DNA from: Bradyrhizobium sp. CCGUVB4N
GTDB taxonomy: Bacteria; Pseudomonadota; Alphaproteobacteria; Rhizobiales; Xanthobacteraceae
Assembly (NCBI RefSeq): GCF_024199945.1
Contig: NZ_JANADP010000001.1
Location: 2,418,001-2,482,000, forward strand
Length of the DNA stretch: 64,000 nt
Reading direction: 5' to 3'
Numbering within the stretch: the stretch's first letter is position 1; every line of letters starts with the position of its first letter. Positions 36,626-44,790 of this stretch are shown one piece after another. The notes under the pieces were generated by a model. That model ran no database searches and was not told the origin of the DNA. It saw only the letters and a program-made list of their open reading frames with translations. Both the position numbers and the translations under genes were made by a program.

Positions 36626-39600
36626 TCAGACGAACATGAAGTCGCTGCTGGTCACGTTCGCGGCAACGACGTTCTTCAGCAGGATGGTGTCGTTCGCCGT
36701 GACGTGGATCAGGGTGTCGGCACCGGACTGGCTGAGCTGGAGCTGGCTGTAGTCGGTGGCCATCAGCTTGGCGATGGCGACCGTGTCGTGGCCCGTGGCC
36801 GATCCGGCGTGGAAGCCGTTCACCGTGTCGCTGCCACCGCTGAACGAGATCGTGGTCGATCCGGCGCCGGCCACCGCGAAGGTGTCGTTTCCGGTGCCGC
36901 CGGTCAGCGTGATGCCGGCGACCTTGGCCGACGAATTGTGCGTGCCGTCCGAGTTCAGGATGTCGACATAAGCCAGGTTGCCGGCCGTGTTGTAGGAGTC
37001 GTGCTCCGTGTTGGTCGCGTTGAAGTAGAAATTGTCGTGCGAGCCGTCGGCATTGTTGACGTACATCTTCGCCTTGACGCCGTCCGTGTAAACGGTCGTC
37101 GCGTTCGAGCCGTCGGTGTTCTGGACGTAGTCGCTGGCGATCTTGCCGCTCGAATAGGTCTGGGTGTCCTTCGAGCCGTCGGCATTGGTGATGTAGACCG
37201 ACGTCTTGACCCCGGCGCTGAAGTTGGTCGTCGTGGTGTTGCCGTTGGCCTTTGCCACCGTCTGGGTCACGCTGCCGGTCGTATCGTAGGTCGACGACAG
37301 GGTCGAACCGTCGGTGTAGTTCTGCACTTCGGTCGTCTTATGACCGGTCGAGTCGTACAGATCCGTCGTGATGCTGCCGTCCGAGTTGACGACCTTGCTG
37401 TATTGTAGGGTGCCGTCGGCGTGCAGATCGGTGATCGAGGTGATGGTGCCGTCCGCCTTGGTCTGCTGGATTTCGGTCGTGTAGGCCTTGCCGGTGACGT
37501 TGTAGGCGGTGTTGGTGTGAGTGCCATCGGCATGCGTTTCATACGTCGCTGTCTTGACGTCATTGGTGTAGACCGTGGTCAACGACGATCCGTCGGTCTT
37601 TTGGACCAGCGTGCTGGTCAGGTGACCAGACGTATAGAGATCAGACTCCTTCGAGCCATCTGCGTTGACGATGTAGACAGATGCTTTCACGTCGCCGCTG
37701 TAGTTGGTCGTCGTGGTGTTCCCGCCGGCTTTCGCGACCGTCTGCGTGACCACACCTGCCGTATTGTAGATGGAGGTCAGTGTCGATCCATCGGCGTAGT
37801 TGACGACCTCGGTCGTCTTGTGCCCGGTGCTGTCGTACTGGTCGGTGGTGGTGCTGCCGTCGGCGTTGACAACCTTGCTGTACTGCAAGCTGCCATCCGC
37901 GTGGAGGTCGGTGATCGCCGTGACGGTGCCGTCGGCCTTGGTCGTCTGGATCTCGGTCGTATAGGCCTGGCCGGTGATGTTGTAGAAAGTGTTGGTGTGG
38001 GTGCCGTCGGCGTTGGTAACGTACACCTTCGATTTCACGCCGCTGGCGAACACCGTCATGGTCGACGACCCGTCGGTCTTCTGGACGAGATCGCTGGCGA
38101 TCACGCCGGCTGTGAACAGCTTGGTTTCTTTGCTGCCGTCAGCGTTGGTGATGTAGATCGAGGTCTGTACACCTGCGCTGAGATTGGTGGTCGTGACGGT
38201 GCCGTTGGTGGCCTTGGCCACGGTCTGCGTCGCGACCCCCGACGTGTTGTAGGTCGTCGTGAGGCTAGATCCGTCGGTGTAGTTGCGCACCTCCGTGATC
38301 TTCTGGCCGGCGGTGTTGTAGAGGCCGGTGGTGGTGCTGCCATCCAAATTGGTGATCTTGGTGTACTGGGTCGTGCCGTCGGCATGCAGATTGGTGAAGG
38401 CCGTGATCGTTCCGTCGGCCTTGGTGGTCTGGATCTGGGTCGTATAGGGCTGGCCGGTGATGTTGTAGAAGGTGTTGGTGTGGGTGCCGTCGGCGTTGGT
38501 GACATACACCTTCGATTTCACGCCGCTGACATAGACCGTCATCGACGACGATCCGTCGGTCTTCTGGACGAGATCGCTGGTGATCACGCCGGCTGCGTAC
38601 AGCTTGGTTTCCTTGCTGCCGTCGGCGTTGATGATGTAGACCGACGTCGGAACGCCCGCGCTGAGATTCGTTGTCGTGGCGTCGCCGTTGACCGCCTTGG
38701 AGACCGTCTGCGTCGCGACCCCTGATGTGTTGTAGGTCGTGGTCAGGCTGGACCCGTCCTTATAATTCTGGACGGTTGTGATTTTCTGCCCGGCCGTATT
38801 GTAGAAGCCGGTGGTCGTGCCGCCGTCCGCATTGGTGATCTTGGTGTACTGCGTCGTGCCGTCGGCGTGCAGTTGGGTGATGGTGATCACCGTTCCATCG
38901 GTCTTGGTCGTCTGGATCTGCGTCGTGTAGGCTTGGCCGGTGATATTGTAGAAAGTGTTGGTGTGGGTGCCGTCGGCGTTGGTGACGTACACCTTGGATT
39001 TGACGCCGTTGGCATACACCGTCATCGACGACGATCCGTCGGTCTTCTGGATGAGGTCGCTGGCGATCACGCCGGCTGTAAAAAGCTTGGTTTCCTTGGT
39101 GCCGTCAGCGCCGGTGATGTAGATCGAGGTCAGAACGCTCGCACTGTAATTGGTCGTGGTCGCGCCGCCGTCGGCGGCCTTGGCGATGGTCTGGGTTACG
39201 ACGCCAGATGTGTTGTAGTTCGTGGTCAGGCTCGATCCGTCGGTATAGTTGCGCACTTCCGACGTCTTCTGGCCGGCGGTATTGTATAGGCCCGTGGTGG
39301 TGCTGCCGTCGGCGTTGAGCACCTTGGTGTACTGCGTCGTGCCGTCGGCGTGCAGTTGGGTGATGGAAGTCATCGTTCCATCAGCCTTAGTGGTCTGGAT
39401 CTGAGTGACGTATGCCTGCCCGGTGATGCCGTAGAACGTGTTGGTATGTGTGCCGTCGGCATTGGTCACATAGACCTTGGACTTCAAACCGTTGGCGTAA
39501 ACCGTCGTGGTCGTGGATTTGTCCGAGCCGTAGACAGTCTCGCTCGAGATACTGCCGTCCGAATTGTAGTTGATGATCTGCTTCGCACCGCCCGTGCTGA

Positions 39601-41236
39601 CGATGGTTTCCTGCGTCTTCACGCCAGCCGCGTAAAGAAGCGTGTCGCTGCTCCCGTCGACGTTGACGAGCGATTTGCTGGTGATGACGCCGTTACTGAA
39701 GTTCGACGTCTGCGTTCCCGTCTGTGTGCCGGATGAATTGAAGAACTTCGTCTCGCTCCAGCTCGACGTCGAGGTTGTGACGGAGAAGGAGTAGCCGCCC
39801 TGGATCGCCGCGAGCGCGTTGCCGTAGTGCGAGATGATGTAATTCATCGTCGACACCGACGCGACGGCGAGCACGTGGGTGTCGGTCAGCGTGATCGAAT
39901 GCAGGGTGGGGGATGCAGAGAGATCGGCGAGCTCCGCGACGATCGTGGCGGCCGTGCCGGTCACGTCGGTGGCCTGGGCCGGATTCGAGGGGGCGCGGGC
40001 CACGCCGTCGATCTCGATGATGATGGGGTGATCGCTCACGGGAATCGTGAACGAGCTGACATTGGTGAAGGTCTCGATCGGGTCGGTTCCACTGGTCGGG
40101 TCATAGACCTTGATGGACTGATGCACGCCGTCGAGCTCTACCGTGACGGTCTGGCTCGGATTGCTGATCTCGGTGTTGGTCTTCGGATCCCAAACCTTGG
40201 GCTCGGCCCAGACGACCAGATCGTAGGCGCCGTTGCTCTTGCCGAGCACCATGCTGTTGCCGGAGTCCGGCATGTTGCTCAGCGTGTAGCTCAGCGGGCT
40301 CGTCGGCTGGCCGCTGCCAGTTCCGTCATCGTTGAGAATCGTCGTCAGATTGTGGACGGCGGTGGCCGCCAGCTTGGGCGTGCCGTCGTCGTAGAACAGT
40401 CCGAAATGGCTCTGCGCATTGGTATCGCTGCTCGACGAATTGCGGTCGAGCAGCTCGTAGAGATAAGTCGTGCCGACACCGTCCTTGAAGGCGTCCATCA
40501 AGGTGTTGAGGATCGACTTGGCTTGCACCGACTCGTTCACGCCGAGATACGGCGTGGTGCTCAGCGTGGTGTAGCCGGTTTCGGTGATCACCGTAGGATC
40601 GCCGGGAGACACCGAGGTTGCGAGGTTCAGCGCAGACGCCAGCGCGGCGCCCGGTGTGGTGCCGGTGCTGACATAGGCGTGGGTGTTGGCGTAGTCCGAG
40701 GACGCGCCGAGATTTCCGAGCTTGGCGAAATCGTTGGGATCGTCGTAGGCGAGGGTCAGATTGTAGACCGGAAGCTTGGAAAGGTTCGCATCGGCCTTGA
40801 TCGCGGTGTAGAGCGCCTGCTGGAATTGCGCGGCCGCTTCGATCGTCGAACTGCCGTTGTAGCTGAACGCCTGGAGGTTGACCTCGTTCAGGCCTTCGAG
40901 CGCGATGATGCTGCCCGGGTGTGCCGCCTCGAACGCATCGAGCGCGGCGATGTATTGCTGCAGGCCCGCGGAACCCGTTGCGGGGATCGACGACGAGACG
41001 CCGAGGTCGAACTTGTATCCGTCGTTCGCCAGGCCGTCGAGCACCGGCTGCGCCGCCGGGATGTTCGTCAAACCGTCACGAAGCGTGGTGACGCCGAGAT
41101 ATTTGAGATCGGCTTCGACGAGAGCCAGATTGTTGTAGCTGCCCCACGCATATGACACGTGCGTGTTGACGCCGATTGAACTTGTGAACGCGCTTGCCGA
41201 GAGAACAGTTTGATCGCTGCTGGTGATGGTCGCCAT
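36626..41236 (-). CDS. Giant secreted glycosidase-like repeat protein with RTX-type tail
   Basis: A 1536-residue protein without an N-terminal signal peptide. Residues 1 to about 305 look like a clan GH-A (TIM-barrel) glycosidase: LEGLNEVN (Glu118, acid/base position) and VITETGYTT (Glu219, nucleophile position), with ELLDRNSS near 261. A beta-rich segment follows (about 310-410). From about 595 to 1440 come about five copies of a 161-residue repeat, each built from shorter YD/RHS-like units of the form NADGSxTTxxYNTAGQKxTEV. The C terminus (1444-1536) has one RTX-like GGTGNDTF and an end resembling type I secretion signals (DTILLKNVVAANV, SSDFMFV). Probably exported by a type I system, none of which is in this window. 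It may trim or bind the polysaccharide made here. Confidence 0.85.
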   Translation of the reverse strand: MATITSSDQTVLSASAFTSSIGVNTHVSYAWGSYNNLALVEADLKYLGVTTLRDGLTNIPAAQPVLDGLANDGYKFDLGVSSSIPATGSAGLQQYIAALDAFEAAHPGSIIALEGLNEVNLQAFSYNGSSTIEAAAQFQQALYTAIKADANLSKLPVYNLTLAYDDPNDFAKLGNLGASSDYANTHAYVSTGTTPGAALASALNLATSVSPGDPTVITETGYTTLSTTPYLGVNESVQAKSILNTLMDAFKDGVGTTYLYELLDRNSSSSDTNAQSHFGLFYDDGTPKLAATAVHNLTTILNDDGTGSGQPTSPLSYTLSNMPDSGNSMVLGKSNGAYDLVVWAEPKVWDPKTNTEISNPSQTVTVELDGVHQSIKVYDPTSGTDPIETFTNVSSFTIPVSDHPIIIEIDGVARAPSNPAQATDVTGTAATIVAELADLSASPTLHSITLTDTHVLAVASVSTMNYIISHYGNALAAIQGGYSFSVTTSTSSWSETKFFNSSGTQTGTQTSNFSNGVITSKSLVNVDGSSDTLLYAAGVKTQETIVSTGGAKQIINYNSDGSISSETVYGSDKSTTTTVYANGLKSKVYVTNADGTHTNTFYGITGQAYVTQIQTTKADGTMTSITQLHADGTTQYTKVLNADGSTTTGLYNTAGQKTSEVRNYTDGSSLTTNYNTSGVVTQTIAKAADGGATTTNYSASVLTSIYITGADGTKETKLFTAGVIASDLIQKTDGSSSMTVYANGVKSKVYVTNADGTHTNTFYNITGQAYTTQIQTTKTDGTVITITQLHADGTTQYTKITNADGGTTTGFYNTAGQKITTVQNYKDGSSLTTTYNTSGVATQTVSKAVNGDATTTNLSAGVPTSVYIINADGSKETKLYAAGVITSDLVQKTDGSSSMTVYVSGVKSKVYVTNADGTHTNTFYNITGQPYTTQIQTTKADGTITAFTNLHADGTTQYTKITNLDGSTTTGLYNTAGQKITEVRNYTDGSSLTTTYNTSGVATQTVAKATNGTVTTTNLSAGVQTSIYITNADGSKETKLFTAGVIASDLVQKTDGSSTMTVFASGVKSKVYVTNADGTHTNTFYNITGQAYTTEIQTTKADGTVTAITDLHADGSLQYSKVVNADGSTTTDQYDSTGHKTTEVVNYADGSTLTSIYNTAGVVTQTVAKAGGNTTTTNYSGDVKASVYIVNADGSKESDLYTSGHLTSTLVQKTDGSSLTTVYTNDVKTATYETHADGTHTNTAYNVTGKAYTTEIQQTKADGTITSITDLHADGTLQYSKVVNSDGSITTDLYDSTGHKTTEVQNYTDGSTLSSTYDTTGSVTQTVAKANGNTTTTNFSAGVKTSVYITNADGSKDTQTYSSGKIASDYVQNTDGSNATTVYTDGVKAKMYVNNADGSHDNFYFNATNTEHDSYNTAGNLAYVDILNSDGTHNSSAKVAGITLTGGTGNDTFAVAGAGSTTISFSGGSDTVNGFHAGSATGHDTVAIAKLMATDYSQLQLSQSGADTLIHVTANDTILLKNVVAANVTSSDFMFV
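37000..39510 (-). repeat. Tandem 483-base coding repeats in the giant gene
   Basis: The same landmark (GTGTTGGT in the + strand) recurs at 37509, 37989, 38472, 38955 and 39438: spacing 480, 483, 483 and 483 bases, with a weaker further copy near 37030. The repeat is thus kept in frame and nearly identical, and one copy lost a single codon. Coordinates are approximate because the repeat fades at both ends. Confidence 0.85.
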
Positions 41237-41505
41237 GACTTACTCTGGTGATGCCCGCTGTGTTGCTCCATGCGTAGCGGCAGAGTTTGTCAGTGACGTT
41301 AGAAAGAAGGCTAAAGATGTAGATATCCGCGGCTTTTCGCGGAACGAACTGCAAGTATTTTCAGCACATTGCGCGACACTGCTTGTTCCTCGCAGGAACT
41401 AGACGCGATTGCCTAATTACGATTCACAATTGGCCCGTCGTTCTACGGAATGTTCCATGACAGCCGCGTGAATCGTTTGCGCAATCGAAAATGATTCGTC
41501 GCGCG

Positions 41506-42660
41506 CTAATGCGCGGACGCAGTGCTCGATGGTGATGCGCCCGGCAATTGATACTCGGTTCGCCACCCAAGTCGCTGCGCGTCGCCGTCGGCGATGGCTT
41601 CGAGCAGCGGACGAAGCGCCTCTCTGGCACCATTGAGGCTGCGGTAAGCCAGGATTGCCTCGATCGCGAGCAGGCCAACGTAGCTCGTTCGATTGATTCG
41701 ATAGACAATCGGGGAGGTTGTATACCGTTTCTCAATCAAGATCCGGTTCCGGCAGGCATAATAGAGTCGCCACGCCGGTGCGTCGGGGCTGACGAGCGCG
41801 CTGCGCGCGCTGGCGCTCGGCTTCTTGTCCCAGGATTCTTCCGCGTCGTTGATGCAGCCGACATCCGTCAGATAGATGGCGATGCCGGCGTCCATCAGGC
41901 GCAGCGAGTAGTCGTGGTCGTCGCTATAGAGAACGAACTCCTTGTTCGGAGGCGAAACCTTCCGGACCGCGCCGATCGGCAGCAGAAGCCCGCCATACGG
42001 CGCGGTCTCGATCCGGCGCAGATGAAACTCCCCGTAATTGTCCGGATTCCGCCGCGCGGACCGCGCAAACCGCCGCCATAGTTTCGACGGAAGCGAGGCG
42101 AGATGAAAGTTCAGGAACGAGTTGGCGCGGATGGCCACGGCGTTCTGATCGGCGAGCAGGGTCGGATAGATGCCCCGATGCCTGCGCAATGCGCACAGCC
42201 CGATATCGTCCGTCGCGCCGAGCGCCGTATGCAGCGCGAGTAGGCGATCCAGGAAGCCGTCCTCGCCGACATTATCGTCGTCCAGAATGAGGACGAACCC
42301 CAAATCGTCGTCCTCGAGCCGCTGGGCCGCGGTGATGCCGGCGTGAAAGCCGCCGGCCGATCCCAGATTTGAATCGAGCCTGACAACGTCGACGGGAGGC
42401 ATGGTTGCGAAATCGTCAACCATCACCGGCCGGTTGCATCCATTGTCGACCACGATCACGCGTTTGACCGCGGGGCTGGCCTGAACGGCGGCAACGGTCC
42501 GCCGCACCAGCTGCTCGCGTCGTCCGTATGTCACGATGACACATGCGACCGAGCGCCCCGCTTCGGTCGAGCGATTGAGGACGATCGGTGGCTTCGATTC
42601 GAGGGGAGCGTTCGACAATTTACTCTCGCTTGGCGTTAAGTCGTTCCATTCGGGCGACAT
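41506..42660 (-). CDS. Glycosyltransferase family 2
   Basis: A 384-residue GT-A fold enzyme: CVIVTYGRREQL at the N terminus, VIVVDNG, SNLGSAGGFHAG and the metal-binding FVLILDDDN, followed by EFVLYSDDHDYSLRL. This order matches the rhamnosyl/galactofuranosyl-transferase-like branch of GT2. It probably adds one sugar of the EPS unit, possibly rhamnose given rfbABCD; the sugar is not proven. The start is the ATG at 42660, with no strong ribosome site. A 269-base gap separates it from the giant gene. Confidence 0.9.
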   Translation of the reverse strand: MSPEWNDLTPSESKLSNAPLESKPPIVLNRSTEAGRSVACVIVTYGRREQLVRRTVAAVQASPAVKRVIVVDNGCNRPVMVDDFATMPPVDVVRLDSNLGSAGGFHAGITAAQRLEDDDLGFVLILDDDNVGEDGFLDRLLALHTALGATDDIGLCALRRHRGIYPTLLADQNAVAIRANSFLNFHLASLPSKLWRRFARSARRNPDNYGEFHLRRIETAPYGGLLLPIGAVRKVSPPNKEFVLYSDDHDYSLRLMDAGIAIYLTDVGCINDAEESWDKKPSASARSALVSPDAPAWRLYYACRNRILIEKRYTTSPIVYRINRTSYVGLLAIEAILAYRSLNGAREALRPLLEAIADGDAQRLGWRTEYQLPGASPSSTASAH

Positions 42661-42863
42661 TATAGATACTCAGTCGAATTGGAACGGCAATTCCTCCGGC
42701 AATTTTCGCCACAAAAGCGTGCAAACGTATGTTCGCTCCGACAGCGGCCGCGCTTTGCCGGTGAGGACTCATTGTGATCATATTGTGAAGGTCGGTCGCG
42801 CAGATGCAGGTGATGGTGGATCGGAATCGGATGCATGCAGTTTCTCGGGCGCATGGAGGCGCG

Positions 42864-43964
42864 ATGTTCGTGGCAGTGAAGAGAATGTTTCTGGCCGTGG
42901 TGCTGCTGACGCTTGGTCTGGTGGCATCCATCGAGAAAGCCAGCGCGGGTCCGCTCACCTGGGGGGTCGATGGTCCCGACGCACGGCGCGTCGATCTGAA
43001 GGCGGTCTTTGAGGTCATGCGAGCCCGCGGGCTCACGCAATACCGCGTCGCTGCAAATCTCGCGCGGGATACCGATCCCTACGAGGTCCAGATGTACCGG
43101 GACATGCTGGCGCTGGCCAAGACCTACGGCATCACGCTCAAGCCGATCCTGGCTACTCCGTTTGCCTGGGGCGATCGCACCGACGGAGGCAAGTATCCGG
43201 CCGGCGACTGGAATGCGCTGTATCAGCAGGCCTATTCGAGAACTTACACCTTCGTGATCAATTTCAAGGACCAGATCAACGATTGGGAGATGGGCAACGA
43301 GATCAACCTTCTGGCGCTGGATTCCAGCGGCAAGAAGCTCTACGGCCACGGCTGGACCGCCGAGGAATTCGACATGCCGGTCATGAACGACTGGGTCGCG
43401 GTCCTCAAGGGCATGTCGGATGCGATCGACAAGATCAATCGCGAGCACGGGACGCATTTGCGACGGGTGCTCAACACCACGTCGACGATGTTCGGCTTCC
43501 TCGACTTCATGGCGTCGAAGGGCGTTGGATTCGATGTCATCTCCTATCACTATTATGAAGTCCTGAATCAGAATCCGAACCGCGCCTGGGGCGGCAGCAG
43601 GCAGCCCTACAATCTGTTCAAGAAGCTCGCGACCTATGGCAAGCCGGTGGTCTTCAACGAGGTGAATTGCGCTGAGATCTACAAGCCCGCTTACGAGAAC
43701 GAGGCCGGAAAGCCTCTCACCGAAACGTGCTACAAGAGCCTGCACGCCACGTTGAGCTTCATCGCCAATCAGGTCGATGCCGACGTCGAGAGCGTGCTGA
43801 TCTACGAGCTGTTCGACGAGCCGAAGAAGGCCCCGCCGGAAAACCGCTTCGGCCTGATGTATGACCTCAAGACGCCGAAGATCCCGCTCTACATGGTGTC
43901 ACGTTTTGCGGGAAAGGAGCTCGCGCCGCACGAGGCTGAAGAACTCAACAAGCGCGGAATGTAG
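42864..43964 (+). CDS. Secreted clan GH-A-like glycosidase
   Basis: A 366-residue exported protein: signal peptide (about 1-28: RMFLAVVLLTLGLVASIEKA), then one TIM-barrel-like domain with DWEMGNEINL (Glu146), ISYHYYE (His229) and VVFNEVN (Glu266), and a closing IYELFDEP. The catalytic pair layout is that of clan GH-A. It would act in the periplasm or outside on a polysaccharide, perhaps the one made by this locus. The ATG at 42864 has GGAGG at 42855-42859; longer starts were rejected. It is the only plus-strand enzyme gene in this part. Confidence 0.88.
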   Translation: MFVAVKRMFLAVVLLTLGLVASIEKASAGPLTWGVDGPDARRVDLKAVFEVMRARGLTQYRVAANLARDTDPYEVQMYRDMLALAKTYGITLKPILATPFAWGDRTDGGKYPAGDWNALYQQAYSRTYTFVINFKDQINDWEMGNEINLLALDSSGKKLYGHGWTAEEFDMPVMNDWVAVLKGMSDAIDKINREHGTHLRRVLNTTSTMFGFLDFMASKGVGFDVISYHYYEVLNQNPNRAWGGSRQPYNLFKKLATYGKPVVFNEVNCAEIYKPAYENEAGKPLTETCYKSLHATLSFIANQVDADVESVLIYELFDEPKKAPPENRFGLMYDLKTPKIPLYMVSRFAGKELAPHEAEELNKRGM

Positions 43965-43985
43965 ACGCGGCACGTGCCGCGTCTA
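43962..43985. terminator. Perfect 24-base palindrome at the end of the GH gene
   Basis: TAGACGCGGCAC followed by its exact reverse complement GTGCCGCGTCTA. The first three bases are the stop codon of the glycosidase. It lies between two convergent genes and can form a perfect stem on either strand, so a bidirectional terminator is likely; no U-run is present. Confidence 0.5.
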
Positions 43986-43999
43986 GGGGCACATCGGGT

Positions 44000-44746
44000 C
44001 TAGATCCAGAGCCATGGACAGACGGTGTCCAGGGCGACCCGGATATAGAACTTCCAGATGTTGTCGGTTGCATATCCCTTGTTGTCGAGCCCGCGGATGC
44101 CGCTCACGAGCGGCACCGTCCGGAACCGTGGAAGGAATTTTGACGTCTTCGGCGCGGCCTCGAAATCATCGCGCAGCGCCTTTTCGGGGAACGCGGCGGC
44201 GGACGTCTCCTCGTAGAGCTTGCACTTGCCCTGCAGGTATTGGCGATAGCCAGCCTTGGTCCACGCCATCATGTACATGTCGACCACCCTTTTGGGGTAG
44301 TTCCGCATGTTGACGTAGAAAGCGAACCCCTTCGGGGTTTTCTGGATCAGCTTGGCCAGATTCAGGACGATATAGCGGCCGGTCATCTTCCAGATCGGCG
44401 TGTCGGCGTCGCATTCCCTGATGAAGCGCGAGTTCGCCATCGCGTAGTCGAGCAGGAACAGCTCGCCGTAGCCGCGGCCGTACATCTGGGGATAGTCGAG
44501 CCCGGGAAAGGAAATGAACTCGATCTTGTCGACGATGTTCAACTGCTTGGCGATGGCCTCGAGACTGGACAAGTCGGATTCCGAGTTCTCGACGAAGACG
44601 ATCTGGTCGATGCACTGGCCGACCAGCCGGCCGTAGAACCAGAGCGCGTCTTCATAGTCCTTGCGGCGGAGGGCGGGATCCTTCCGGCCGAGGCTTCGCA
44701 CGTCGGCTTTCGGCGTGATGGTCGCCGTCATGATCAGGATATTCAT
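44000..44746 (-). CDS. Putative glycosyltransferase-like protein of unknown family
   Basis: About 248 residues beginning MNILIMTATITPKADVRSLG. The order of IVFVENSESDLSSL, FPGLDYPQMYGRGYGE and the RECDADTPIWKMTGRYIVLN segment suggests a GT-A-like nucleotide-sugar fold with an acidic DAD motif, but no named family was recognised. It is the last gene of the minus-strand EPS operon that starts at 50363. The ATG at 44746 follows AAGGA; an in-frame ATG at 44764 is the alternative. Confidence 0.72.
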   Translation of the reverse strand: MNILIMTATITPKADVRSLGRKDPALRRKDYEDALWFYGRLVGQCIDQIVFVENSESDLSSLEAIAKQLNIVDKIEFISFPGLDYPQMYGRGYGELFLLDYAMANSRFIRECDADTPIWKMTGRYIVLNLAKLIQKTPKGFAFYVNMRNYPKRVVDMYMMAWTKAGYRQYLQGKCKLYEETSAAAFPEKALRDDFEAAPKTSKFLPRFRTVPLVSGIRGLDNKGYATDNIWKFYIRVALDTVCPWLWI

Positions 44747-44790
44747 GGGTCCTTTCGATGTCATCTCATCAATCTCTCGCGGCGGGATGG

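Noticed and set aside
36626..37000. Calling the giant protein a classical RTX toxin
   Set aside because: Only one GGTGNDTF nonapeptide was seen; RTX proteins normally have many. The tail looks like a type I signal but the repeats are YD-like, not RTX.
39827..41155. A 442-codon plus-strand open frame over the glycosidase part of the giant gene
   Set aside because: Antisense to the recognisable barrel domain; Arg/Gly/Val-rich without features.
36626..41236. Calling the giant protein a true RHS toxin
   Set aside because: The repeats resemble YD units but there is no RHS core end motif and no toxin domain after it.
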